Source: Paracoccus albus | Lineage (GTDB): Bacteria > Pseudomonadota > Alphaproteobacteria > Rhodobacterales > Rhodobacteraceae | Length of the DNA: 64,000 nucleotides | Direction: 5' to 3' | NCBI RefSeq assembly: GCF_027913035.1 | Contig: NZ_CP115775.1 | Location: forward strand, 930,001-994,000 | Shown here: piece after piece, positions 37,077 through 46,674 of the stretch | Layout: each line of letters starts with the position of its first letter | How positions within the stretch are numbered: position 1 is the first letter of the stretch | Translations under genes and position numbers: made by a program | Notes under the pieces: generated by a model | What the model was told of the DNA's origin: nothing | Database searches by the model: none | Seen by the model: only the letters and a program-made list of their open reading frames with translations

Positions 37077-37679
37077 ATGCCTTTCACAATCGCCATTGAT
37101 GGACCTGCCGCCTCTGGCAAGGGAACGATCGCGAAGGCCTTGTCGCGGCGTTTCGGCTTTCATCACCTTGATACCGGGCTTCTTTATCGTGCCGTCGGTG
37201 CCAAAGGCGGTGATCCGCTGGAAACCGCACGCTCGCTGACGGCGCGGGATCTGCAGCGCCCCGATCTTCGCAGCAACGAGGCGGGGCAGGCGGCCAGCAG
37301 GGTTGCAATCATCCCCGAGGTCAGGCTCGCCCTTGTCGAGTTTCAGCGCCGTTTTGCGATTCAGGAACCCGGCGCGGTTCTGGATGGTCGGGACATTGGC
37401 ACTGTCATCTGCCCGAATGCCGATCTGAAGCTTTATGTCATTGCGTCCGACGAAGTGCGCGCTAGACGACGCGCCAGCGAAATTGGCGCCGATCCCGCAG
37501 AGACGCTTGCCGCATTGCAGGAACGCGATGCGCGGGATCAGGAAAGAGAGACGGCACCGCTGCGGCCGGCCGATAATGCGGTCATACTGGACACGACCGA
37601 GATGAGCATCACCGAAGCTGTGACAGATGCTGTCAGGCTGGTAATTGCCCGGCGCAAAGGCGACGGAAAGCTGACCTGA
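37077..37679 (+). CDS. cmk: cytidylate kinase
   Basis: A 200-residue kinase phosphorylating CMP and dCMP. The P-loop is GPAASGKGT, the nucleotide-binding region [12 protein letters not shown], and the substrate motif [19 protein letters not shown]. It is a little short for the family (about 220), mainly in the middle NMP-binding insert. The ATG at 37077 was chosen because the protein begins [15 protein letters not shown]. Cmk upstream of rpsA is a widely conserved order. Confidence 0.93.
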   Translation: MPFTIAIDGPAASGKGTIAKALSRRFGFHHLDTGLLYRAVGAKGGDPLETARSLTARDLQRPDLRSNEAGQAASRVAIIPEVRLALVEFQRRFAIQEPGAVLDGRDIGTVICPNADLKLYVIASDEVRARRRASEIGADPAETLAALQERDARDQERETAPLRPADNAVILDTTEMSITEAVTDAVRLVIARRKGDGKLT

Positions 37680-37919
37680 CGTCAATCTTGTGGATTTTTT
37701 GCGCCTTTGCGTGCCGTGTCCCAGCGAATACGGGCTTGTGATTGCTGCGGATACGGCCTATATGGCCGCCCAAGTCTATCGAATGACATGGCCACAACAG
37801 GCCTTTTTCTGATCGGGTCGGGCGATGTGCCACGACCCTTTGTCGTTCCGAAGGGCATCATACAGACCGGCGGATCCAACCGTCAGGCCAGAAAACCAAT
37901 GTAAGGAAACTGAAAGCTT

Positions 37920-39599
37920 ATGGCTGAACGCGCAAGCATGGAAGAATTTGAGGCTCTGCTGAATGAGAGCCTCGACATTGACACCCCGGATGAGGGCTCT
38001 GTCGTCAAAGGCAAGGTTATCGCCATCGAGGCGGGCCAGGCCATCATCGATGTCGGCTACAAAATGGAAGGCCGCGTCGATCTCAAGGAATTCGCAAACC
38101 CCGGCGAAGATGCCAACCTGACCGTTGGCGACGAAGTCGAAGTCTATCTGGACCGCGTCGAAAACGCCCGCGGCGAAGCTTCGATCAGCCGTGAAAAGGC
38201 CCGCCGCGAGGAAGCCTGGGACCGTCTGGAAAAAGCCTATGCCGCAGAAGAGCGCGTCGATGGCGCCATCTTCGGTCGCGTCAAGGGTGGCTTCACCGTC
38301 GATCTGGGCGGTGCCGTGGCTTTCCTGCCCGGCTCTCAGGTTGATGTGCGTCCCGTGCGCGACGCAGGCCCGCTGATGGGTCTGAAGCAGCCCTTCCAGA
38401 TCCTGAAAATGGACCGCCGCCGCGGCAATATCGTCGTCTCGCGCCGCGCCATTCTGGAAGAAAGCCGCGCCGAGCAGCGTGCCGAGGTCATCTCGAACCT
38501 GTCCGAAGGTCAGACCGTTGACGGTGTCGTCAAGAACATCACCGAATATGGTGCCTTCGTGGATCTGGGCGGTGTTGACGGCCTTCTGCACGTCACCGAC
38601 ATGGCATGGCGCCGCGTCAATCACCCGTCGGAAATCCTGTCCATCGGTGAAACCGTCAAGGTTCAGGTCATCAAGATCAACCGCGACAGCCACCGCATCA
38701 GCCTGGGCATGAAGCAGCTTCAGGCCGATCCGTGGGATACCGTGGCAGAGAAATTCCCGATCGGTTCGGTCCATCAGGGCCGCGTGACCAACATCACCGA
38801 TTACGGCGCTTTCGTCGAACTGGAAGCCGGTATCGAAGGTCTGGTCCACGTGTCCGAAATGAGCTGGACCAAGAAGAACGTCCATCCCGGCAAAATCGTC
38901 TCGACCTCTCAGGAAGTCGAAGTCATGGTGCTGGAAATTGACGAAGCCAAACGCCGCGTGTCGCTGGGTCTCAAGCAGACGCAGCGCAACCCGTGGGAAG
39001 TCTTTGCCGAAACGCATCCGACTGGCACCGTCATCGAAGGCGAAGTCAAGAACATCACCGAATTCGGTCTGTTCGTCGGCCTCGAAGGCGATATCGACGG
39101 CATGGTTCACTTGTCGGACATCTCGTGGGATGCCCGTGGCGAGGACGCCATCCAGGACTTCCGCAAGGGCGATGTGGTGAAAGCCGTCGTTCAGGAAGTC
39201 GATATCGAGAAAGAGCGTATCTCTCTGTCGATCAAGGCGATTGAAAACGAAGCCATGGCCGAAGCCGTTGAAGGCGTGAAGCGTGGTGACGTGATCACCG
39301 TGGCCGTGACCGCCATCGAAGACGGCGGGATCGAGGTGGAATATAACGGCGCCAAGTCGTTCATCCGCCGCTCGGATCTGGCCCGCGACCGTCAGGATCA
39401 GCGTCCGGAACGCTTTGGCGTCGGTGACAGCGTCGATGTTCGCGTGACCAATGTTGATGCGAAATCGCGTCGTCTGGGTCTGTCGATCAAGGCGCGTGAG
39501 ATCGCTGAAGAAAAAGAAGCCGTCGAACAGTATGGCAGCTCGGACTCGGGCGCCTCGCTGGGCGACATTCTGGGCGCTGCGCTGAAAAGCCGCGACTGA
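37920..39599 (+). CDS. rpsA: 30S ribosomal protein S1
   Basis: A 559-residue protein with six S1 RNA-binding repeats, several showing the G.V.NITEYGAFVDLGG / NITDYGAFVELEAG pattern with HVTDMAWRRVNHPSE and HVSEMSWTKK loops. It binds mRNA leaders to the 30S subunit. TAAGGAAAC precedes the ATG. The 240 bases between cmk and this start contain no gene I can support and probably hold its promoter and leader. Confidence 0.96.
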   Translation: MAERASMEEFEALLNESLDIDTPDEGSVVKGKVIAIEAGQAIIDVGYKMEGRVDLKEFANPGEDANLTVGDEVEVYLDRVENARGEASISREKARREEAWDRLEKAYAAEERVDGAIFGRVKGGFTVDLGGAVAFLPGSQVDVRPVRDAGPLMGLKQPFQILKMDRRRGNIVVSRRAILEESRAEQRAEVISNLSEGQTVDGVVKNITEYGAFVDLGGVDGLLHVTDMAWRRVNHPSEILSIGETVKVQVIKINRDSHRISLGMKQLQADPWDTVAEKFPIGSVHQGRVTNITDYGAFVELEAGIEGLVHVSEMSWTKKNVHPGKIVSTSQEVEVMVLEIDEAKRRVSLGLKQTQRNPWEVFAETHPTGTVIEGEVKNITEFGLFVGLEGDIDGMVHLSDISWDARGEDAIQDFRKGDVVKAVVQEVDIEKERISLSIKAIENEAMAEAVEGVKRGDVITVAVTAIEDGGIEVEYNGAKSFIRRSDLARDRQDQRPERFGVGDSVDVRVTNVDAKSRRLGLSIKAREIAEEKEAVEQYGSSDSGASLGDILGAALKSRD

Positions 39600-39621
39600 T
39601 CCCCGGATTGATTGAAAACCG

Positions 39622-39657
39622 CGCCCTCGGCATCACCTGCCGGGGGCGTTTTCTTTT
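39622..39657 (+). terminator. rho-independent terminator after rpsA
   Basis: CGCCCTCGGC (39622-39631) pairs with GCCGGGGGCG (39639-39648) with one G-T pair, followed by TTTTCTTTT. Confidence 0.9.
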
Positions 39658-39769
39658 GCGCTCCGCTTTTTTGGAAGAATCTTTGCAACTAAATGATTAA
39701 CTTCGCGTTTCTTACTCGACGGATGCTTTTGCAACGTCAAATATGGCTTCAGGTTTATTCGGGGGTGAC

Positions 39770-40054
39770 ATGATACGGTCCGAACTTATTCAGAGAATTG
39801 CCGACGAGAATCCGCATCTGATCCAGCGGGACGTTGATAGAATTGTGTCAACAATTTTTGATGAAATCATTGACGCTATGGCGCGTGGCGAGCGCGTCGA
39901 GTTGCGCGGTTTTGGCGCATTTTCGGTCAAGCGGCGGGATGCGCGTTTAGGACGAAATCCCCGCACGGGCGAATCTGTTCCGGTTGAGGAAAAGCATGTT
40001 CCGTTCTTCAAAACCGGCAAGCTGTTGCGCGACAGGTTGAACGGAGAGGCCTGA
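39770..40054 (+). CDS. ihfB: integration host factor beta subunit
   Basis: A 94-residue DNA-bending protein of the HU/IHF family with the signature [27 protein letters not shown] (proline-tipped arm NPRTGESV). The ATG at 39770 gives the standard start [14 protein letters not shown] alpha is elsewhere. It follows rpsA, as in most proteobacteria. Confidence 0.95.
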   Translation: MIRSELIQRIADENPHLIQRDVDRIVSTIFDEIIDAMARGERVELRGFGAFSVKRRDARLGRNPRTGESVPVEEKHVPFFKTGKLLRDRLNGEA

Positions 40055-40091
40055 TCTGGCAAATCGGGAAGGAACTTATCCGAGGTAGATC

Positions 40092-40493
40092 ATGCGCTTC
40101 ATCCGGCTTATCTTTGTCATTGCGTTGGCAGTCATCCTGATCGGGATCGCACTGGCCAACAGGGGCGTTGTTACGGTCCGCGCGTTTCCCGCAGGCTTTG
40201 AGCAGTATCTTGGCTTTGACTGGCAGCTTAACCTGCCATTGTTTCTCGTGATCTTCCTGTCGATCGTCTTCGGTATCGTGGTCGGCTTCATCTGGGAATG
40301 GCTGCGGGAATCGCATATCCGCAGTGCTGCATCGCGCCGCAAGTCGCAGGTGGATCGGCTGGAACGCGAGGTCGGCGATCTTCGTGACCGCCACAACGCG
40401 CCGAATGATGATGTTCTGGCGATCCTCGACAGCTCCCGGCCGGCCACATCTTCTGCGCCCGCCTCGGGAACGACCCTGCCGGCGCCGCGCTGA
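40092..40493 (+). CDS. LapA / DUF1049 family inner-membrane protein
   Basis: A 133-residue protein with two membrane helices (LIFVIALAVILIGIALAN and LPLFLVIFLSIVFGIVVGFIW) and a cytoplasmic coiled coil (RRKSQVDRLEREVGDLRDRH). Such LapA-domain proteins work with LapB in controlling LpxC turnover in E. coli. The position between ihfB and trpF is conserved in Rhodobacterales. Confidence 0.85.
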   Translation: MRFIRLIFVIALAVILIGIALANRGVVTVRAFPAGFEQYLGFDWQLNLPLFLVIFLSIVFGIVVGFIWEWLRESHIRSAASRRKSQVDRLEREVGDLRDRHNAPNDDVLAILDSSRPATSSAPASGTTLPAPR

Positions 40494-40494
40494 A

Positions 40495-41130
40495 TTGGCG
40501 CAGGTCAAGATATGCGGTCTGAAACGGCCTGAACACGTCGCAGCAGCCGTTGACGCTGGTGCCGCGTTTGTTGGCTTTGTGTTCTTCAGCAAATCACCCC
40601 GCAATGTGGCGCCGACCGTTGCCGCCGGTCTGGCGGCTGACGTGCCTGCTGGCACGGCCCGCGTCGGTTTGTTTGTTAACCCAGATAACGCTCGTTTGGA
40701 CGAGGTATTGGGCAGTGTGCCGCTCGACCTGATCCAATTGCACGGTAACGAACCGCCGGATCGTGTGGTGGAGATCAAACAGCTGACAGGTTTGCCGGTG
40801 ATGAAGGCGGTCGGCGTCGCTGGCCCGGATGATCTGGACGCTTTGTGGGACTATGGTCTCGTTTCCGATATGTTGCTGGTCGATGCCAAGGCACCGAAAG
40901 ACGCGCCGCTGCCGGGGGGCAATGGGCTAAGCTTTGACTGGCGATTGCTGGTTGGGCGTAAATGGTTGACGCCTTGGATGCTGGCCGGCGGGTTGAGGCC
41001 GGATAATGTGGCCGAAGCTGTCCGGCTGACAGGGGCGCGCATCGTCGACGTCTCTTCGGGGGTGGAGGCTGCACCCGGCGAAAAGGATGAACAGTTGATC
41101 CGCAGATTCATCGCGGCAGCAGCAGTATGA
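40495..41130 (+). CDS. trpF: phosphoribosylanthranilate isomerase
   Basis: A 211-residue TIM-barrel enzyme of tryptophan synthesis. KICGLKRPEHV holds the catalytic cysteine, LIQLHGNE is characteristic, and the catalytic aspartate lies in LLVDAKAP. The phosphate-binding end reads LAGGLRPDNVAEAV and VDVSSGVE. A TTG start at 40495, one base after the lapA stop, fits the family N-terminus better than the upstream ATG at 40324, which lies inside lapA. Confidence 0.93.
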   Translation: MAQVKICGLKRPEHVAAAVDAGAAFVGFVFFSKSPRNVAPTVAAGLAADVPAGTARVGLFVNPDNARLDEVLGSVPLDLIQLHGNEPPDRVVEIKQLTGLPVMKAVGVAGPDDLDALWDYGLVSDMLLVDAKAPKDAPLPGGNGLSFDWRLLVGRKWLTPWMLAGGLRPDNVAEAVRLTGARIVDVSSGVEAAPGEKDEQLIRRFIAAAAV

Positions 41131-41609
41131 TCCGGTTTCGGCGCGCGACGCGAGCGGACGTTCCGGCCATTGTTGCGATGCTGACGGATGATGTGCTGGG
41201 CAAGGACCGGGAAGTGGATGATCTGTCGAGATACCTTGATGCATTCGAGGCGATGGAGCAGGAGGCCAGCAACACGGTTTACGTCGGCGTGCAGAACGGT
41301 CACGTCGTTGCCACCTATCAGCTGACCATTATCTCCGGCCTGTCGCTTTCGGCCAGTCGACGGGCGCAGATCGAAGCCGTTCGCGTTGATGCCTCGCTGC
41401 GCGGTCAGGGTGCTGGTGCGGCGTTGATTGCGGATGCGGAAGAACGGGCGCGCCTTTCCGGGGCGACATTGATGCAGCTGACGACCAATGCCAGCCGTAA
41501 GAATGCGCACCGCTTCTACGAAAAACTGGGCTATGAGCCCAGCCATATCGGCTACAAGAAACCTCTTCAGGGGCGCAGTGAAACCCCTCCGGTCGCTGAC
41601 CTGATCTGA
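41127..41609 (+). CDS. GNAT family N-acetyltransferase
   Basis: A 160-residue acetyl-CoA-dependent transferase. The acetyl-CoA loop is IEAVRVDASLRGQGAGAALI, and the end HRFYEKLGYEPSHIGYKK is typical of the family. The substrate is unknown. The start overlaps trpF by four bases (ATGA). The 3' end overlaps the opposing lipoprotein gene by 43 bases. Confidence 0.88.
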   Translation: MIRFRRATRADVPAIVAMLTDDVLGKDREVDDLSRYLDAFEAMEQEASNTVYVGVQNGHVVATYQLTIISGLSLSASRRAQIEAVRVDASLRGQGAGAALIADAEERARLSGATLMQLTTNASRKNAHRFYEKLGYEPSHIGYKKPLQGRSETPPVADLI

Positions 41610-42079
41610 ATTTCGCGTATCCGCGAAAGCTGAATGGTCGAGATGGGCAGCGCGACATTCATCTGATCGACCTGCGGATTCGCGGGCAGCGAGGCTTCGG
41701 GGCTGCCTTCCAGCGGCGGATTGCCGACCAGTACGAGGCGCAGGATACCGTCGAGACCGGGCCGAAGTTGTCCCGCGGGCTGGATTTCTTCGGTAATGAT
41801 TTCCAGATCCCACCAGCCTTTGACGGGCGCAAAGGCCTGAACCACAAGCAGCTGTCCTTCATTCATCGGGCTGAACCCGGCTGAAAGGATCTGAGGAACC
41901 GGCTGGCGCGGATCGTCCGCCTGCGTTGTCCAGCCGCCGCGCGGTTCCAGCGTCGTCGGGGCCTGCGATCCGCCACCAAACCAGCGAAGCGGGTTCAATC
42001 CGCTGTCACTGCCGATGCGGGAACATCCGCTCGCGGCGATGACGGCGCCAAGGGTCAGGGCGATTGTGGCGATGCGCAT
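41567..42079 (-). CDS. lipoprotein of unknown function
   Basis: A 170-residue protein with a lipoprotein signal (MRIATIALTLGAVIAASGC; lipobox AASGC, lipidated Cys19). The rest has a conserved-looking WWDLEIITEEIQPAGQ block and LRLVLVGNPP. No catalytic motif is visible. It converges with the GNAT gene. Confidence 0.78.
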   Translation of the reverse strand: MRIATIALTLGAVIAASGCSRIGSDSGLNPLRWFGGGSQAPTTLEPRGGWTTQADDPRQPVPQILSAGFSPMNEGQLLVVQAFAPVKGWWDLEIITEEIQPAGQLRPGLDGILRLVLVGNPPLEGSPEASLPANPQVDQMNVALPISTIQLSRIREIQIRSATGGVSLRP

Positions 42080-42194
42080 GGTCTCTCCGGCATTTATTCA
42101 TCGCCAGTGATAGGCGATCAGCGCGCGCGGCGCAAAGCCTCTTTGACCTTCCGGGCGCAGCACGTTAGCACGGCGCTGCCTAGGAGTGTGGAAC

Positions 42195-42614
42195 ATGAGC
42201 ACTGACGCCTTTGAAGAAATCGTAGAGACCTTCGAGTTCCTTGATGACTGGGAGGACCGCTATCGCCATGTGATCGAGCTGGGCAAGGCCATGCCGCCCA
42301 TGGATCAGGCGCTGCAAACGCCCGCCAGCAAGGTCGAAGGTTGCGCCAGTCAGGTCTGGATCGTGCCAACGGTCGAGGACGGACGGTTCGATTTCGTGGG
42401 TGACAGCGATGCGCTGATTGTCCGCGGCCTTGTGGCGGTGGTTCATGCGCTCTTCGCTGGTCTGCCGGTGGCAGAGGTTGGCAAGGTCGATGCGGCGCAG
42501 GAACTGGGCCGGCTTGGTCTTGACGAACATCTCTCGGCCCAGCGGTCAAACGGCCTGCGCGCGATGGTGGCCCGGATCAGGGAACACGCGGCCTCGGCGG
42601 CCTCGGCGGCCTAG
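42195..42614 (+). CDS. sufE: sulfur acceptor protein SufE
   Basis: A 139-residue partner of the SufS desulfurase that takes the persulfide sulfur on Cys50 (SKVEGCASQVW). LDDWEDRYRHVIELGKAMPP is typical of the N-terminus. The main suf operon is 7 kb downstream, so SufE is encoded apart. The end of the protein is an AASAASAA repeat. Confidence 0.92.
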   Translation: MSTDAFEEIVETFEFLDDWEDRYRHVIELGKAMPPMDQALQTPASKVEGCASQVWIVPTVEDGRFDFVGDSDALIVRGLVAVVHALFAGLPVAEVGKVDAAQELGRLGLDEHLSAQRSNGLRAMVARIREHAASAASAA

Positions 42615-43360
42615 GCCACCAGGCGCCACAAGAAGATTGCGGTCATTCCAAAGCCGACGATTGCGATCAATATGCGAAGTGCGGGAACAGGGATGCGACG
42701 GGCGACCGGAGCGCCCGCAAGCCCGCCCAGCACGGTCCCCACGCTCATGACGATGGCCGGAAGCCAGGCTATTTTGCCGCCAGAGGCAAAGATAAGCAAT
42801 GAGACGACGGACAAGGCAAAGCTGAGCCAGCATTTCAGGCCATTCATCGCGTGAAGGTTGGTCATGCCCCACATCGCGAAAAGTGCCAGCAGAACGATAC
42901 CCAGCCCGCCGTTGAAAAAGCCGCCATATATCGCGACCGGGATCATGGACCCGGCGCCGAATGCGGTCACGGCCCCACGCCGCCTTGCGGCCCATTCGCG
43001 GATTTGCGCCCCCTTCAGGAATACCAGCGTAGCACCGAGCAGCAGGAAGGGTACGAGTGCCGCGAAGGCCGCGTTGGAAGAGATCAGCAACAAGCCCGAT
43101 CCGATGGCCCCGCCCAGCATGGTCAACCCGGTCAGTCGAAGCAGCAGATTGCGTTCTAATTCGGCAATGTCTTTTCGAAAGCCGATAGCAGCCGACAGGT
43201 ATCCGGGCATGGCGGCGACAGTCGATGTCGCATTGGCGGTAATCTCTGGGATTCCCGCGAAAACCAGCGTGGGAAACGTAATGAATGTGCCCCCGCCGGC
43301 GATCGCGTTCAGCAGACCGCCGAACAGCCCGGCCACAAAGATCAGAATCAAATCAGACAT
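42611..43360 (-). CDS. TauE/SafE family sulfite or sulfonate exporter
   Basis: A 249-residue inner-membrane protein with about eight helices. The family motif at the start is GGLLNAIAGGGTFITFPTL, with its counterpart in the second half GGFFNGGLGIVLLALFAMWG. These proteins carry anionic sulfur or carbon compounds; the exact substrate is unknown. The start at 43360 (MSDLILIFVAG) fits better than the upstream ATG at 43402, although its ribosome site is weak. The gene ends tail to tail with sufE. Confidence 0.88.
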   Translation of the reverse strand: MSDLILIFVAGLFGGLLNAIAGGGTFITFPTLVFAGIPEITANATSTVAAMPGYLSAAIGFRKDIAELERNLLLRLTGLTMLGGAIGSGLLLISSNAAFAALVPFLLLGATLVFLKGAQIREWAARRRGAVTAFGAGSMIPVAIYGGFFNGGLGIVLLALFAMWGMTNLHAMNGLKCWLSFALSVVSLLIFASGGKIAWLPAIVMSVGTVLGGLAGAPVARRIPVPALRILIAIVGFGMTAIFLWRLVA

Positions 43361-43443
43361 GGCCGGCACGCTTGCACGCAGACAAACCAGAGGAAAGGCC
43401 AAACTGCCGGGCAGGTTCGCTAACCTGCCGTACTCATGCAGGC

Positions 43444-44157
43444 TCAGCGCATCCAGGGTTGTCCTTTGTCCTGATTGGCAATCTCTCTCAGCCGGTCGAG
43501 ATCATCTATCTGCGCGGTATTGCCTTCGATATGGACCCCGAAATCGCGCAGCTTGGCAAATGCCCGCGAGAGGCTTTCCGGTTGCAGACCCAGTTGTCCC
43601 GCGATGAGGGCCTTGTTATAAGGCAGCGCAAGCTTGGGTACCGCCCCGTTCACCCCATTCGAGCCGGTCTCGGCCAGGTCGATCAGGAACTCGGCCAGCC
43701 TTTGCACGCCGGAACGTGCCTTCAGACGCTCGACCTGTTCGACGAGACCATGCAGGTGGACATAACTTGCGGCCAGAAGGTTCAGCGCCAGAGAGGGATC
43801 TTCGGCGATCTGACGGCGCAGTCGGACACCGTCGATCTGCAGTAGCGTCGTGTGTGTAATTGCCTCGGAAGAGACGGGATAGCTTTCTTCACGCAGGGCA
43901 ACCGCCTCTGCAAAGCTGCGGCTTGGTCCAAGGACGGAAACCACGGCTTCCGCGCCGCCGGGCGATATGCGAAACAGCTTTACCGCGCCTTCGACGATCA
44001 GAAAAATTGCGGTCGCAGGCTCTCCCTGCAGGAAAATCACGTCGCCCGGCCTGAATTCGCGCTGAATGGCGCAATCCAGCACACGCGCAAGCGCGTCTTC
44101 GGGCAAATGCCCCAAAAGGACCGAAGATTTCGCGACGGTCGCAAAGTCTAGCTTCAT
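43444..44157 (-). CDS. Crp/Fnr family regulator, NNR/DNR-like
   Basis: A 237-residue regulator with a cyclic-nucleotide-binding-type domain (FRPGDVIFLQGEPATAIFLIVEGAVKLFR) and a C-terminal helix-turn-helix (NKALIAGQLGLQPESLSRAFAKLRDFG). It lacks the four N-terminal cysteines of Fnr, so it should not bind an oxygen-sensing cluster. The sensor domain resembles the NNR/DNR group that responds to nitric oxide in denitrifiers, but no denitrification genes are nearby, so the signal is a guess. Confidence 0.85.
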   Translation of the reverse strand: MKLDFATVAKSSVLLGHLPEDALARVLDCAIQREFRPGDVIFLQGEPATAIFLIVEGAVKLFRISPGGAEAVVSVLGPSRSFAEAVALREESYPVSSEAITHTTLLQIDGVRLRRQIAEDPSLALNLLAASYVHLHGLVEQVERLKARSGVQRLAEFLIDLAETGSNGVNGAVPKLALPYNKALIAGQLGLQPESLSRAFAKLRDFGVHIEGNTAQIDDLDRLREIANQDKGQPWMR

Positions 44158-44289
44158 GGAAATGTCCGGGACAATGAATGAACTGTCTCTATGTTTATGT
44201 ATTTACCGTGCCTTGGCAATGCGCGTCAGGCGGAATACCGGGGTGGTGCGCCGGGGCTTTGCGCGCCCCGGCAGCCCAATGTCAGCTTG

Positions 44290-44493
44290 TCAGTCGTCAA
44301 GCACGAAGGTCACCATCAGATTGACGCGATAGCGCGTGATGGCGCCATTGTCGCAATCGACGGTATGTTCCTTCACCCAAGCACCCTTCACATTGCGCAA
44401 TGTCTCATTGGCACGCTGGATGCCATTGCGGATGGCGTCCTCGAATCCGGTTTCCGAGGTTGATGAGATCTCTGTCACGCGTGCAATAGTCAT
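44290..44493 (-). CDS. dodecin family flavin-binding protein
   Basis: A 67-residue protein forming hollow dodecamers that store flavin. The family features are ITEISSTSETGFEDAI-like N-terminal sequence, the central NVKGAWVKE and the final strand ITRYRVNLMVTFVLDD. GGAGGAAACGAT precedes the ATG at 44493. It is a stand-alone gene. Confidence 0.9.
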   Translation of the reverse strand: MTIARVTEISSTSETGFEDAIRNGIQRANETLRNVKGAWVKEHTVDCDNGAITRYRVNLMVTFVLDD

Positions 44494-44688
44494 ATCGTTT
44501 CCTCCTTGGTTGGGGCAGGTCAACGCATCAGGTGCCGGAATGTTTCGGATTTTGCGCTTTCCTTCGCGGTCGCGCCGCGTTTCTGATGATGCACAGCCAA
44601 ATTCGGCCTGCTATGTAGGGACAGGTTCCGGGCGAGCGGCCATTTCCGCTGCAACTTCGCCGGCGAACATAAAAAGGGGAAGTCAGTC

Positions 44689-45786
44689 ATGGAAAAACGC
44701 CAAGCCGGTCAATTCGCAATCGAACAATCAGCCACGCCCGTCCCGGCGGCAGAGCGTGAGGCGATGGTCGCCAATCCCGGTTTCGGAAAATACCTCACTG
44801 ACCATATGGCGACGATCCGCTATTCCGCCGAGAAAGGCTGGCATGATGCAAGGATTGGTCCGCGCGAAAACCTGTCCCTGAATCCGTCGACGATGGTCCT
44901 GCACTATGCCGGTGAGATATTCGAGGGCATGAAAACCTATCGTCACCCGGATGGCGGCGCGGCACTGTTCCGCCCTGACGCGAATGCGCGGCGTTTCAAT
45001 AATTCTGCCGCCAGGCTGGCGATGGCGCAGATCCCCGAAGAGCTTTTTGTCGAATCCGTTCGTGAGTTGGCGCGCATAGATCAGGCGTGGATTCCAAGTG
45101 AAGGTGATGGCTCACTCTACATGCGCCCGTTCATGATCGGGACAGAGGTGGCAATCGGCAATCATCCGTCTGACAGTTTCCTTTACGCGGTGATCGCGTC
45201 GCCCGTAGGTTCTTATTTCAAGGGCGGCGTGTCTGGCGTGTCCGTCTGGGTTTCCGAGGACTTTACCCGTGCAGCCCCCGGCGGAACCGGCGCTGCGAAA
45301 TGCGGTGGCAACTACGCCGCAGCCCTTGCCGCGCAGGCAGAGGCTGCAAAGCAGGGCTGCGAACAGGTTGTATTCCTTGATGCCGTAGAGCGCCGCTGGA
45401 TCGAGGAGCTGGCAGGTATGAATGTGTTCTTCGTCTTTGAAGACGGAACGCTTCAGACGCCTCCGCTAACGGGCACGATCCTGCCGGGTGTTACGCGTGA
45501 TTCGCTGATCCAGCTTGCAAGGGATAAGGGCATGACCGTGCATGAGACGCCCTATGCTATCGACGAATGGCGCCGTGACATCGCGTCCGGCAAACTGGTC
45601 GAGGTTTTCGCCTGTGGCACGGCGGCTGTGGTCGCGCCGATTTCGCAGATCAAGGGACAGGGGTTTGACCTGAAGATCGGGGATGGTGGTATGGCGCCGG
45701 TGACCGCCGACCTGCGCAAATCGCTGACCGATATTCAGTTTGGCCGCGCCGATGACCCGCATGGTTGGGTCGACCGGATCAGCTGA
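44689..45786 (+). CDS. ilvE: branched-chain amino acid aminotransferase
   Basis: A 365-residue fold type IV PLP enzyme making leucine, isoleucine and valine from their keto acids. The PLP lysine is Lys204 in GGTGAAKCGGNYA. Characteristic segments are LHYAGEIFEGMKTYRH and VFACGTAAVVAPI. AGGGGAA precedes the ATG. Its length fits the long (class II) form. It is a single-gene unit with its own terminator. Confidence 0.94.
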   Translation: MEKRQAGQFAIEQSATPVPAAEREAMVANPGFGKYLTDHMATIRYSAEKGWHDARIGPRENLSLNPSTMVLHYAGEIFEGMKTYRHPDGGAALFRPDANARRFNNSAARLAMAQIPEELFVESVRELARIDQAWIPSEGDGSLYMRPFMIGTEVAIGNHPSDSFLYAVIASPVGSYFKGGVSGVSVWVSEDFTRAAPGGTGAAKCGGNYAAALAAQAEAAKQGCEQVVFLDAVERRWIEELAGMNVFFVFEDGTLQTPPLTGTILPGVTRDSLIQLARDKGMTVHETPYAIDEWRRDIASGKLVEVFACGTAAVVAPISQIKGQGFDLKIGDGGMAPVTADLRKSLTDIQFGRADDPHGWVDRIS

Positions 45787-45805
45787 TCTGTTTCTCAAGA
45801 GGCTA

Positions 45806-45836
45806 GCCGGACGCTCTGCGGTGTCCGGCGATGTTT
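45806..45836 (+). terminator. terminator after ilvE
   Basis: GCCGGAC (45806-45812) pairs with GTCCGGC (45823-45829), then GATGTTTT. It begins 20 bases past ilvE. Confidence 0.65.
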
Positions 45837-46057
45837 TGCCTGACGACCAAGCGCACCGATCTTTCTGCTTGCCCCCTAAAGCCCTGCCGCTGGCGGGCTG
45901 CCAGGCGTTGGTGGCATCCTAATTCGAGGTAAAAGAGAATTAACCATTTAGTCGAATGATTCTACAAAAATGCAGCTAGAGATTGAATCGGTCAGCGATA
46001 TCGCCGTATTTTCAACGGAATGGCAACTTAGCGTCATTTGGTTGTTGGGGGTGCGAT

Positions 46058-46567
46058 ATGGTGCGCGTCACAAAATTGGCGACCTCGTCAGGATTGGAGG
46101 TTGAGCTAGGTCCCCTTTCTGGCGACCTGCTGTTTCTTGCGCGCAACCTGCACATCCTGCTGCGTGGCGAAAGCTTCTCAATTCGGCAGAATATGGGGAT
46201 GGAAGCTGGTGTGATCGCAATTCTCAGCGTGGTTTGGCTGAATCCGGGTATTTCGCAGAACGAACTTGCCTCGGCCATCGTGCTGCGCAAGGCGGCGGTC
46301 ACCAAGCTGGTCAAAAAGATGGAGGCAGACGGCCTCTTGAGCCGGCGGCGCACGTCGCATGACCGGCGTACAAACTCGCTCATGCTGACCGAAAAGGGGC
46401 AACAGACCATCGCAAAGATCAGGCCTATGACTGCCACACTTCAACATCAATTGTTCGAGCCTATAGACGCGGAAGAGAAAGAGGTTTTCTTCGATGTACT
46501 GACAAATTTGGTGGCGCAGCTCTCTGGTCGGGTCGCGGCCTTTCCTGAAGATGACGAAGAGGATTGA
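46058..46567 (+). CDS. MarR family transcriptional regulator
   Basis: A 169-residue winged-helix regulator: GISQNELASAIVLRKAAVTKLVKKMEADGLLSRRR is the recognition region and the wing DRRTNSLMLTEKGQQ follows. The ATG at 46058 has GGGGGTG upstream. Neighbours give no clue to its targets. MarR proteins often answer to aromatic compounds, and an hmgA operator of fitting type occurs in this window, but a link is only speculative. Confidence 0.9.
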   Translation: MVRVTKLATSSGLEVELGPLSGDLLFLARNLHILLRGESFSIRQNMGMEAGVIAILSVVWLNPGISQNELASAIVLRKAAVTKLVKKMEADGLLSRRRTSHDRRTNSLMLTEKGQQTIAKIRPMTATLQHQLFEPIDAEEKEVFFDVLTNLVAQLSGRVAAFPEDDEED

Positions 46568-46674
46568 TCTGCTTGTCAGGCTGCATCTCACGCCTGTGGT
46601 TTTGCCAAAAGTTAGAGCAGGCTGTTTTATGATCTGATCTTTGCGCTCATGAGGTTCATGCACCACGGGATAGA

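Noticed and set aside
37680..37919. Possible small gene or tRNA between cmk and rpsA
   Set aside because: Plus and minus frames are short without starts, and no cloverleaf could be formed. It is kept as leader and promoter DNA.
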